The notes below the pieces were generated by a model. The model had not been told where the DNA came from. It saw nothing but the letters and a program-made list of their open reading frames with translations, and searched no databases. DNA of 5,439 nucleotides from Pseudomonadota bacterium. GTDB taxonomy: Bacteria > Pseudomonadota > Alphaproteobacteria > Sphingomonadales > Sphingomonadaceae. Shown here piece after piece: positions 1-5,439 of the stretch. The DNA is taken from NCBI GenBank assembly GCA_023427285.1, contig JAEZBH010000137.1, positions 1 through 5,439 of the forward strand. The letters run 5' to 3'. How positions within the stretch are numbered: position 1 is the stretch's first letter; each line of letters begins with the position of its first letter. The position numbers and the translations under genes were made by a program.

Positions 1-12
1 CGAAACGTCCGC

Positions 13-27
13 CAGCCTTGAAGGCTG
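13..27. repeat. Perfect 7-bp palindrome upstream of gatC
   Basis: CAGCCTT and AAGGCTG face each other around a single G. The palindrome overlaps the possible -35 element of the gatC promoter, so it could be an operator or a small hairpin. It has no T-run after it, so it is a poor intrinsic terminator for a gene to the left. A second weak stem, CGGGCG with CGCCCG, lies a little downstream (about 33-53). Function is inference only. Confidence 0.35.
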
Positions 28-45
28 ACGAGCGGGCGTGCTATC
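18..45 (+). promoter_or_regulatory. Possible promoter of the gatCAB operon
   Basis: TTGAAG at 18-23 resembles a -35 box. GCTATC at 40-45 resembles the alphaproteobacterial -10 form that begins GCTA, giving a spacer of 16 nt. A start near 50-53 would leave a leader of about 20 nt before the gatC ATG, which has room for only a Shine-Dalgarno site. Nothing in the 72 bases before gatC looks like a gene end on the + strand. The match is partial, and the true promoter could lie left of the window. Confidence 0.3.
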
Positions 46-72
46 CGCGCCCGGCACGAAGGGAGCCAAGCC

Positions 73-360
73 ATGGCTGTTGATGAAAAAACAGTACGTC
101 GCATCGCGCATCTGGCCCGTATCAAGCTGGATGATGCCGATGTCGAACCGATGATGAAGGAACTGAACGGTATCCTGAACTGGGTCGAGCAACTCGGCGA
201 AGTGAATACCGATGGCGTCGAGCCCATGACCTCGGTGGTCGCGCAGCAGATGCGCTGGCGCGAGGACGTGGTGAGCGACGGCAACATTCAGGAAGATGTG
301 CTGAAGAATGCGCCCGAGGCGCAGTTCGGCTTCTACGCCGTTCCGAAGGTGATCGAATAA
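73..360 (+). CDS. gatC: Aspartyl/glutamyl-tRNA amidotransferase subunit C
   Basis: GatC is the small subunit of the cytoplasmic GatCAB amidotransferase. It wraps around GatA and stabilises its contact with GatB; it has no catalytic site of its own. The 95-residue length is normal for the family. The conserved N-terminal helix [11 protein letters not shown] is at residues 9-19, the VEPM turn at 49-52, and the family's characteristic C-terminus, [17 protein letters not shown], at 79-95. The start is supported by the Shine-Dalgarno-like AAGGGAG at 59-65, 7 nt before the ATG. It is the first gene of the operon: its TAA stop shares its last base with the gatA ATG, so translation is probably coupled. 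No anomalies. Identification is by recognised family sequence. Confidence 0.96.
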   Translation: MAVDEKTVRRIAHLARIKLDDADVEPMMKELNGILNWVEQLGEVNTDGVEPMTSVVAQQMRWREDVVSDGNIQEDVLKNAPEAQFGFYAVPKVIE

Positions 361-1844
361 TGGCTACCGAACTGACCGATCTGACCGTCGCGCAGATGCG
401 TGACGGCCTGAAGGCGAAGAGCTTCTCCGCCGTCGAGCTGGCTGAGGCGCACATCAGCGCCGTGGAAGCCGCCCGCGCGCTCAACGCCTTCATCGTCGAG
501 ACCCCGGAGCTGGCGCTGGAGCAGGCGCGTGCCGCCGATGCCGCAATCGCTGCCGGCACTGCCGGTCCGCTGGCCGGTATTCCGCTGGGCATCAAGGACC
601 TGTTCTGCACGAAGGGCGTGCAAACAACCGCGGCGTCCAAGATTCTGGAAGGCTTCGTGCCGACCTATGAATCGACCGTCTCGGGCAACCTGCTGCGCGA
701 CGGCGCGGTGACGCTGGGCAAGCTGAACCTCGACCAGTTCGCCATGGGCTCGTCCAACGAGACCTCCGCGTTCGGCAATGTGCTGAACCCGTATCGCGGC
801 GCAAACGGCGAGCATCTGGTGCCGGGCGGTTCCTCGGGCGGTTCCTCGTCCGCCGTTGCTGCCCGCCTTGTGGCTGCGGCAACCGGCACGGACACCGGCG
901 GCTCCATCCGTCAGCCTGCCGCCTTCACCGGCATCTCGGGCATCAAGCCGACCTATGGCCGCTGCTCGCGCTGGGGCGTGGTGGCGTTCGCATCGTCGCT
1001 CGATCAGGCAGGTCCGATGGCCCGCACGATTGAAGACTGCGCCATCCTCTTGAAGTCCATGTGCGGTTTCGCCCCGAAGGACTCGACCTCGCTGAACCTG
1101 CCGGTGCCTGACTTTGAAAAGGCGCTGACCGGCGACGTGCGCGGCTTGCGTGTCGGTATCCCCAAGGAATACCGCGTCGATGGCATGCCTGCCGAGATCG
1201 AGAAGCTGTGGCAGCAGGGCATGGACTGGCTGAAGGCCGCAGTGGCCGAGATCGTCGAGATCTCCCTGCCGCACACCAAATATGCGCTGCCGACCTACTA
1301 CATCGTGGCGCCCGCCGAGGCGTCCTCGAACCTCGCCCGTTATGACGGCGTGCGTTACGGCCAGCGCGTGGCTCCCGAGAACGGCTCGCTGATCGACATG
1401 TATGAGGCAACCCGCGCTGCCGGTTTCGGCCGCGAGGTGAAGCGCCGCATCATGATCGGCACCTACGTGCTCTCGGCTGGCTATTACGACGCCTACTACG
1501 TGAAGGCGCAGCGCCTGCGCACCCTGATCGCGCAGGACTTCGAGAACGCCTACCAGCACTGCGACGTGATCCTGACGCCGACCGCGCCGAGCGCCGCGTT
1601 CGCGTTCGGCTCCAAGTCGGACGATCCGCTCTCGATGTACCTCAACGACGTGTTCACCGTTCCGGCGTCGCTGGCGGGTCTGCCTGCTCTGTCGGTTCCG
1701 GCGGGCGTGGATGCCGACGGCCTGCCGCTCGGTCTGCACCTCATCGGCCGCAAGCTTGATGAAGAAACCGTGCTGAAGGTCGGCCATGTGATCGAACAGG
1801 CCGCCCAGTTCTCGGCCAAACCGGAAAAGTGGTGGGTGAAATGA
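360..1844 (+). CDS. gatA: Aspartyl/glutamyl-tRNA amidotransferase subunit A (glutaminase)
   Basis: GatA is the amidase-signature subunit. It hydrolyses glutamine to glutamate and ammonia, and the ammonia travels to GatB to amidate the misacylated tRNA. The 494 residues form one full-length amidase domain. The Ser-cisSer-Lys triad is visible: Lys79 in GIKDLF, Ser158 in [10 protein letters not shown], and Ser182 in [12 protein letters not shown]. The 24-residue spacing between the two serines matches the family. [16 protein letters not shown] (131-145 region) and [11 protein letters not shown] are further GatA hallmarks. The ATG overlaps the gatC stop by one base and has AAGGTGA at 346-352, 7 nt upstream, as ribosome binding site. 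The stop overlaps the gatB start in ATGA (1841-1844). Full length, with no missing key residue. The alternative of a generic amidase is excluded by the gatC and gatB neighbours. Confidence 0.97.
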   Translation: MATELTDLTVAQMRDGLKAKSFSAVELAEAHISAVEAARALNAFIVETPELALEQARAADAAIAAGTAGPLAGIPLGIKDLFCTKGVQTTAASKILEGFVPTYESTVSGNLLRDGAVTLGKLNLDQFAMGSSNETSAFGNVLNPYRGANGEHLVPGGSSGGSSSAVAARLVAAATGTDTGGSIRQPAAFTGISGIKPTYGRCSRWGVVAFASSLDQAGPMARTIEDCAILLKSMCGFAPKDSTSLNLPVPDFEKALTGDVRGLRVGIPKEYRVDGMPAEIEKLWQQGMDWLKAAVAEIVEISLPHTKYALPTYYIVAPAEASSNLARYDGVRYGQRVAPENGSLIDMYEATRAAGFGREVKRRIMIGTYVLSAGYYDAYYVKAQRLRTLIAQDFENAYQHCDVILTPTAPSAAFAFGSKSDDPLSMYLNDVFTVPASLAGLPALSVPAGVDADGLPLGLHLIGRKLDEETVLKVGHVIEQAAQFSAKPEKWWVK

Positions 1845-3332
1845 GCGAGACCAAACCCTATCGCATTCGCGGCGCGACCGGCGACTGGGAGGTGGTGATC
1901 GGCATGGAAGTCCATGCGCAGGTCATCTCCAACTCCAAGCTGTTCTCGGGCGCGGCAACCGCTTTCGGCGCAGAGCCGAACGCGCAGGTCAGCCTTGTTG
2001 ACGCGGCGATGCCGGGCATGTTGCCGGTCATCAACGGCGAATGCGTCCGTCAGGCGGTCAAGACCGGTCTGGCGCTGGGCGCGCAGATCAACAAGTGGTC
2101 GCGGTTCGACCGCAAGAACTACTTCTACGCCGATCTGCCGCAGGGCTACCAGATCAGCCAGTTCCAGTACCCGGTGGTGGGCGAGGGCGAGATCACCCTC
2201 GATCTGGAGAACGGCCAGAAGACCGTCGGCATCGAGCGCATCCACCTGGAGCAGGACGCGGGCAAGTCGATCCACGACCAGAGCCCGACCATGTCCTACG
2301 TGGACCTCAACCGCTCGGGCGTGGCCTTGATGGAGATCGTCGGCAAGCCGGACCTGCGCTCGCCGGAGGAGGCCGGTGCGTACCTGAAGAAGCTGCGCAC
2401 CATCCTGCGCTACATCGGCACCTGCGACGGCAACATGGAGGAAGGCTCCATGCGCGCTGACGTGAACGTGTCGGTGCGCCGTCCGGGTGAGCCGCTCGGC
2501 ACCCGCTGCGAAATCAAGAACGTCAACTCGGTGCGCTTCGTCATGGCGGCCATCGAGTATGAAGCCCGCCGTCAGGTGGACATCCTTGAGGACGGCGGCA
2601 CCATCAATCAGGAAACCCGCCTGTTCGACAACGTGAAGTTCGAGACCCGCGCGCTGCGGTCCAAGGAAGAAGCGCACGATTACCGCTACTTCCCGGACCC
2701 CGACCTGCTGCCGCTGGAATTCGACGATGCGTTCGTCGAGGAATGCCGCGCATCGCTGCCGGAGCTGCCGGATGCGAAGAAGGCCCGCCTCGTCAACGAG
2801 TTGGGCCTGTCGGAGTACAACGCGAGCGTCCTGACCACCGAGAAGGAAACCGCAGACTACTTCGAGGCGCTGCTGGCCGAGGCCGCCAAAACCCAGAACA
2901 AGTCGCTGGCGGACGTTGCCCGTCCGGCCTCCAACTGGGTGACGTCCGACCTGTTCGGCGCGCTGAACAAGCTGGGCAAGTCGATCGAGGAAAGCCCGAT
3001 CAGCCCGGCGCAGGGCGCAGAGCTCATCAGCCTGATTGCCGATGGCACCCTCTCGGGCCGTCTCGCCAAGGACGTGTTCGAGATCATGCTCGAAACCGGC
3101 AAGGGCGCAGCCGCCATCGTTGAGGAGCGGGGCCTGAAGCAGGTCTCCGACACCGGCGCGATCGAGGCCGTCATCGCCAAGGTTCTGGCCGACAATCCGG
3201 ACTCGGTCGAAGCCTACCGCGGCGGCAAGGACAAGCTGTTCGGCTTCTTCGTGGGTCAGACCATGAAAGCCATGCGGCAAGGCCAACCCCGGCGTCGTCA
3301 ACGACCTGCTGAAAAAGGCGCTGAACGGGTAG
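1841..3332 (+). CDS. gatB: Aspartyl/glutamyl-tRNA amidotransferase subunit B, with an apparent frameshift near the 3' end
   Basis: GatB activates the misacylated Glu- or Asp-tRNA with ATP and transfers ammonia delivered from GatA. The cradle domain shows GMEVHAQ (21-27, with the conserved Glu23 and His25 of the kinase site), [15 protein letters not shown] (92-106), [10 protein letters not shown] (204-213), [11 protein letters not shown] and [12 protein letters not shown] (281-292). From about residue 345 follows the helical and YqeY-like tRNA-binding tail. I chose the ATG at 1841, which overlaps the gatA stop as ATGA, over an in-frame GTG at 1829. No good ribosome binding site is visible, so coupling to gatA is likely. 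After Met478 (3272-3274) the frame breaks. The original frame runs to 3493 as Arg/Gln/Pro-rich sequence through the terminator. Moving to the next frame at 3276 gives [18 protein letters not shown] and a TAG at 3330-3332, the expected family ending (about 497 residues). Loss of GG from an ancestral GGCGGC, or one extra C at 3275, would explain it. This could be a sequencing error or a real mutation. Confidence 0.95.
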
Positions 3333-3352
3333 GATCGTTTTGTTTTGATTTT

Positions 3353-3376
3353 GCAGGAGGGGCTTGCCCCTCCTGC
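3353..3376 (+). repeat. Strong GC-rich hairpin after gatB (first half of composite terminator)
   Basis: A perfect 10-bp stem (GCAGGAGGGG at 3353-3362 with CCCCTCCTGC at 3367-3376) closes over a CTTG loop. It begins 20 nt after the restored gatB stop. It is followed by TGCACCTCCCGTTTGTTTC, which is T-rich but without an immediate T-run, so it is at best a partial terminator. The hairpin and its right flank closely match the element at 4045-4070 on the other strand. Its role may be to protect the mRNA 3' end or to act together with the next hairpin. Confidence 0.8.
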
Positions 3377-3392
3377 ACCTCCCGTTTGTTTC

Positions 3393-3432
3393 AAAGGGCC
3401 GTGTCCTCCATGAAGGGCGCGGCCTTTTTGTT
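3393..3432 (+). terminator. Rho-independent terminator of the gatCAB operon
   Basis: AAAGGGCCGTGTCCT (3393-3407) pairs with AGGGCGCGGCCTTTT (3414-3428), with a few G-U pairs and a 6-nt loop CCATGA. The run of five T (3425-3429) and GTTTG follow. This is a standard intrinsic terminator. The single-frame reading of gatB passes straight through it, which argues that the reading is false. It should also insulate the small genes downstream from the operon promoter. Confidence 0.85.
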
Positions 3433-3499
3433 TGCCAAGGGAGAGCAGGCCTTTTCTACGACCATAAGGCTCTGTCACTTTCGGTTGATCTGATGTGAA

Positions 3500-3757
3500 A
3501 TGATTCCAACTAACAGTGGCCGGAAGAAGCAGGGCGCTATGGTTCGCAAGCTTGATGCTGTAGCCGCGGCGAATGAGAGGATCAGATATACCTCTTCGGT
3601 GTGTGGAGGATGCACCGCCAGTCTGGTTGTGGCAGTGCTTTTTGACTTCCTGCAAAAGGGAGACACCAGCTGGTTCACTTGGATCAGTGTTCTGTGTGCG
3701 GTCGCCATATGGTATGTTGGTTATATGCACCTGTCGTGGCTGAAGCCGGAGGATTGA
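3500..3757 (+). CDS. Small protein with two predicted membrane segments and a CGGC motif, unknown function
   Basis: I do not recognise a named family. The 85 residues show a basic N-terminal stretch with a possible helix (about 8-30, containing NERIRY at 25-30), then a CGGC motif (Cys35, Cys38) at the edge of a first hydrophobic segment (about 39-51). A polar turn QKGDTSW and a second hydrophobic segment (about 58-81, with Cys66) follow, ending LKPED. A helical-hairpin inner-membrane protein is likely. The start is uncertain: the ATG at 3500 has no clear ribosome binding site. An in-frame ATG at 3539 (Met14) has AGGG at 3531-3534 and GGAAG at 3522-3526 before it and would give 72 residues. 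The stop is directly followed by the next gene's ATG (TGAATG). GC is about 53% over 3541-3720 by hand count, lower than gatA and gatB, which may reflect transfer or relaxed codon use. It is separated from gatB by a terminator, so it probably has its own promoter. Confidence 0.65.
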   Translation: MIPTNSGRKKQGAMVRKLDAVAAANERIRYTSSVCGGCTASLVVAVLFDFLQKGDTSWFTWISVLCAVAIWYVGYMHLSWLKPED

Positions 3758-3952
3758 ATGAATCAGGATCTGGCGATTCTTGGCGTTCCACTGACGATGC
3801 TGGCTCTTGCCCTTTTGTCTCTGTGGCACACTCGCCGCAGGGCGATCCAGCTTGATGCAGAGCTTGAGGCCCATGAGCAGGCCGCAGGTGTTGCCAGCGA
3901 CAAGCCCTGCTGCTGCAAGCGCAAGTGCAAGGAACGGGGCGCAAGGGGTTAG
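3758..3952 (+). CDS. Small single-span membrane protein with C-terminal cysteine cluster, unknown function
   Basis: I do not recognise a named family. The 64 residues begin with a hydrophobic segment (about 5-23, LAILGVPLTMLALALLSLW) followed by HTRRR. By the positive-inside rule this puts the rest in the cytoplasm. A short charged helix (AIQLDAELEAHEQ, 29-41) comes next. The tail is basic and cysteine-rich: Cys51, Cys52, Cys53 and Cys57 in PCCCKRKCKERG. The cluster could bind metal or be modified; this is inference. The ATG directly abuts the previous stop, and GGAGG at 3748-3752 lies 5 nt upstream, so the start is well supported and the two genes are surely co-translated. The layout (N-terminal span, then a charged helix) recalls the phage-shock protein PspB in architecture only. 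The Cys tail and lack of a psp context argue against that name. Confidence 0.7.
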   Translation: MNQDLAILGVPLTMLALALLSLWHTRRRAIQLDAELEAHEQAAGVASDKPCCCKRKCKERGARG

Positions 3953-3964
3953 GACTGGCCGCGT

Positions 3965-3990
3965 AAGGGAAAGGCCGGGCGCGTTCCCTT
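3965..3990. terminator. Hairpin after the small membrane-gene pair, possible weak terminator
   Basis: AAGGGAA (3965-3971) pairs with TTCCCTT (3984-3990) around a 12-nt GC-rich loop, beginning 13 nt after the stop of the 64-residue gene. On the + strand it is followed by CATCTCATAAG, which lacks a T-run, so termination by it alone is doubtful. On the - strand it reads GATGAAGGG...GGCCTTTCCCTT and resembles a degenerate second copy of the 3' arm of the neighbouring terminator. Confidence 0.4.
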
Positions 3991-3998
3991 CATCTCAT

Positions 3999-4036
3999 AA
4001 GAAAAGGGCCGCACCCTTCATCACGCGCACGGCCCT
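3999..4036 (-). terminator. Rho-independent terminator of the EVE-gene transcription unit
   Basis: Read on the - strand, AGGGCCG (4036-4030) pairs with CGGCCCT (4011-4005) and TTTTCTT follows (4005-3999). This 38-nt stretch aligns without gaps to 3395-3432 of the + strand: 30 of 38 bases are identical by hand count, and the differences are mostly in the upper arm and loop. It begins about 46 nt beyond the stop of the EVE gene. Confidence 0.8.
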
Positions 4037-4044
4037 GAAATGAA

Positions 4045-4070
4045 CGGGGTGCAGGGGACTGAGTCCCCTG
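4045..4070 (-). repeat. Hairpin after the EVE gene (first half of composite terminator, inverted copy)
   Basis: CAGGGGAC (4052-4059) and GTCCCCTG (4063-4070) form a perfect 8-bp stem with a 3-nt loop. On the - strand the right flank reads TGCACCCCGTTCATTTCAGG. This matches TGCACCTCCCGTTTGTTTC after the gatB hairpin, allowing a 2-nt gap. It lies 12 nt past the EVE stop codon. Together with the terminator at 3999-4036 it forms the same two-hairpin module as at 3353-3432, in opposite orientation. Confidence 0.75.
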
Positions 4071-4082
4071 AGAATAAATAAC

Positions 4083-4487
4083 TTAACCCACCCCACCCAT
4101 CTCGCAAATGCGCGCCCATGAGGCCTCATCCACGGGCAGTACGGAGAGGCGCGGCTGCTTGACCAGCGCCAGCTCTGCAAGGGCCGGGTCGGCCTTGATG
4201 GCGGACAGCGTGACCGGGCGGGGCAGGGGTGTGAGCGCTTTCACGTCCACAAGGCCGGAGGCGGGATCATTCGGGTCCGGGTAGAAAGCGCGGGTGATCT
4301 CAGCGATGCCGACCACCTGTTTCTCTTTGCCGGTGTGGTAGAAGAAGGCGCGGTCGCCCACGGCCATGGCGCGCATGTTGCCCAGCGCCTGCGCGTTGGC
4401 AACGCCTTCCCACGCCGTGGTGCCTGCTTCCACCTGCTGAGCCCAGCTCCAGGAGCCGGGCTCGGTCTTGATCAGCCAGTACGCCAT
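4083..4487 (-). CDS. EVE domain-containing protein (PUA-like fold)
   Basis: The 134 residues form a single EVE domain, the family of bacterial relatives of human thymocyte nuclear protein 1. These PUA-like proteins are thought to bind modified bases in nucleic acid; the bacterial stand-alone members have no settled role. Family hallmarks are YWLIKTEPGSWSW (3-15), WEGVANAQALGNMRAM (26-41), VGDRAFFYHTG (43-53), VVGIAEITRAFYPDP (58-72), LPRPVTL (88-94) and LVKQPRLSVLPV (108-119). The length is at the short end of normal, and the domain looks complete. The start is supported by AGGAAGG at 4499-4493 on the - strand, 5 nt before the ATG. The protein has no signal peptide, so it is cytoplasmic. It follows the unrecognised gene at 4511-5439 by 23 nt and is probably co-transcribed with it, ending at the terminator at 3999-4036. 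Nothing here (no McrB-type ATPase, no nuclease) suggests an EVE-based defence system. Confidence 0.93.
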   Translation of the reverse strand: MAYWLIKTEPGSWSWAQQVEAGTTAWEGVANAQALGNMRAMAVGDRAFFYHTGKEKQVVGIAEITRAFYPDPNDPASGLVDVKALTPLPRPVTLSAIKADPALAELALVKQPRLSVLPVDEASWARICEMGGVG

Positions 4488-4510
4488 CTGTGCCTTCCTG
4501 CTCGCCGGGC

Positions 4511-5439
4511 CTATTCCATGGCAGGAGCGCTGGACTCGCGTCCTTCGCGTTCCTTGATCACCTCAGCCGGGGAGACGGTTTCTTCCTTCAGGCGCTGGGC
4601 GCGCTGGGCGCGGTAAACGCCAAGGGCGGTCGGGATGTCGTTCGGCAGGGAGACGCACGAGCGCAGCGCGGCCTTGAGCCACTGGTAGCGCTGGTCGATC
4701 ACCTGGTTCTCCACGCGCTTCAGGGCGTCGCCCTCAGGGAAGCCGGTGGCGTTCTCCACCAGCTTCAGGACGCGCCATGCGCCGTAAGACGGGCAGGTGA
4801 GGTTGCGCTGCTCTTCCATGTCGCCGAAGCGGGTCAGCAGCACCGGGATGCTGGTGATCGTATCGTCGAGCATGGAATCTTCGGTGACGACGATTTCCAC
4901 ATGGCTGCCGGTGCGAACGCCGGTCTTCTCGGCGAACAGGCCAACGATCACATCGCGGCCGCTGTTGCGGTCCCAGCGGTGCTCCAGCAGGATGTTCTCA
5001 AGCTGCATATCCTTCAGCGGGTCGGCGGCAAGCTGGCGCTTGATGAAATAGGCGGTCTCGGCCAGCGATCCGTTGAGGCGGGTAACCTCCGGCTTGCCAT
5101 CGATCAGGCGGACCAGAACCGGCAGGGTGCCTGACACCTCGCTCACGCCTTGCGGCAGGGCGGAAACGGTCAGCACCGGGGGAATGCTGACGCCCTCGTC
5201 CTGCTTGATGACGTTGGTCGGGCGAACGGTGTAGCCCTTGCCGCCCTCGGCCGGGGTGAGTTCGCCCATGAACACAGCCGGTGCGCCTGTCAGGAAGTTG
5301 GCGCCCTGCAGCAGCGGCACGACGGGCCCGCCCTCGCGCGCAGGGTCTTTGTAGGTGTAGGCCTTGGGCGCGAAGAAGTCGCCCGGCAGTTTCGGCTCCT
5401 CGGGGATCTGCTCGTTCGCCCAGCGCCACCACGCCACGA
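4511..5439 (-). CDS. Unrecognised protein, 5' end outside the window
   Basis: An open frame of 308 visible residues runs off the window. The GTG at 5437-5435 is only the first start-like codon inside the window and need not be the real start. I do not recognise the family. The N-terminal visible part (AWWRWANEQIPEEPKLPGDF) is Trp- and Pro-rich. Residues about 40-120 look like beta-rich sequence with few charged runs. The middle has AETAYFIKRQLAADPLKDMQ and a beta-like SHVEIVVTEDSM segment. The end, from about residue 235, is helical and charged, finishing EREGRESSAPAME. Two cysteines (NLTCPSYG and LRSCVSLPND) are visible. No membrane span is clear in the visible part. High GC and third-base GC preference on this strand, plus the short 23-nt gap to the EVE gene, support it as a real gene. 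An antisense frame at 4490-5134 (+) is its shadow. Confidence 0.8.
   Translation of the reverse strand, partial: VAWWRWANEQIPEEPKLPGDFFAPKAYTYKDPAREGGPVVPLLQGANFLTGAPAVFMGELTPAEGGKGYTVRPTNVIKQDEGVSIPPVLTVSALPQGVSEVSGTLPVLVRLIDGKPEVTRLNGSLAETAYFIKRQLAADPLKDMQLENILLEHRWDRNSGRDVIVGLFAEKTGVRTGSHVEIVVTEDSMLDDTITSIPVLLTRFGDMEEQRNLTCPSYGAWRVLKLVENATGFPEGDALKRVENQVIDQRYQWLKAALRSCVSLPNDIPTALGVYRAQRAQRLKEETVSPAEVIKEREGRESSAPAME

Noticed and set aside
333..1787. Antisense open frame of 484 codons opposite gatA
   Set aside because: Same reason: it mirrors gatA codon structure, has no recognisable domain and no ribosome binding site that I can see.
3432..3460. Possible promoter TTGCCA with 17-nt spacer and TCTACG before the small membrane genes
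   Set aside because: The -10 match is poor (3 of 6). A promoter is expected somewhere in 3430-3500, but I cannot place it convincingly.
3333..3493. C-terminal extension of GatB read in the unshifted frame
   Set aside because: It translates the terminator hairpins and T-run. The family C-terminus is found intact in the next frame.
1550..3874. Long antisense open frame of 774 codons on the - strand across gatA, gatB and the small genes
   Set aside because: It lies opposite strongly identified gat genes, is rich in Arg/His/Gln/Val as expected from the complement of GC-rich codons, and crosses two terminators. It is a codon-bias shadow.
4083..4487. EVE protein as part of a modified-DNA restriction or defence system
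   Set aside because: The protein is a stand-alone domain beside housekeeping genes, with no nuclease, helicase or McrB-like ATPase visible in the window.
4490..5134. Open frame of 214 codons on the + strand
   Set aside because: It is antisense to the better-supported gene at 4511-5439 and its residue composition is that of a shadow frame.
1..5439. tRNA or rRNA genes, CRISPR array, insertion sequence or transposase
   Set aside because: No cloverleaf-like tRNA sequence, regularly spaced repeats, transposase motifs or target-site duplications were seen on either strand.

Overview
The window looks like a piece of an alphaproteobacterial chromosome. The evidence is high GC (hand counts of 60-67% in two 60-base lines of gatA and gatB), an intact gatC-gatA-gatB order with overlapping reading frames, and GatA/GatB protein sequences of the alphaproteobacterial type. 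I cannot narrow it to a genus.

Layout. Positions 73-3332 (+) hold the gatCAB operon, which encodes the three subunits of the tRNA-dependent amidotransferase that turns Glu-tRNA(Gln) and/or Asp-tRNA(Asn) into correctly charged tRNA. The genes overlap by 1 and 4 nt, so translation is probably coupled. gatB carries an apparent frameshift 18 codons before its natural stop. Read in one frame, it runs through its own terminator to 3493. Read with the frame restored, it ends at 3332 with a normal family C-terminus. Positions 3353-3432 form a two-hairpin terminator module.

Positions 3500-3952 (+) hold two tightly coupled small membrane-protein genes. The first has two predicted membrane segments and a CGGC motif. 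The second has one membrane segment and a C-terminal CCCKRKC cluster. The first of the two is visibly less GC-rich (about 53% over 3541-3720, hand count) than its surroundings. I do not recognise either protein as a named family.

Positions 3999-4070 hold a second copy of the same two-hairpin module in inverted orientation, ending the leftward transcription unit. That unit has an EVE-domain (PUA-like) protein gene at 4083-4487 (-). Upstream of it, 23 nt away, is an unrecognised gene at 4511-5439 (-) whose 5' end lies beyond the window.

The most interesting points are the inverted pair of near-identical composite terminators bracketing the small membrane-gene pair, the cysteine motifs in that pair, and the gatB frameshift. 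None of these proves a new system. The operon and the EVE gene are ordinary housekeeping-type genes.
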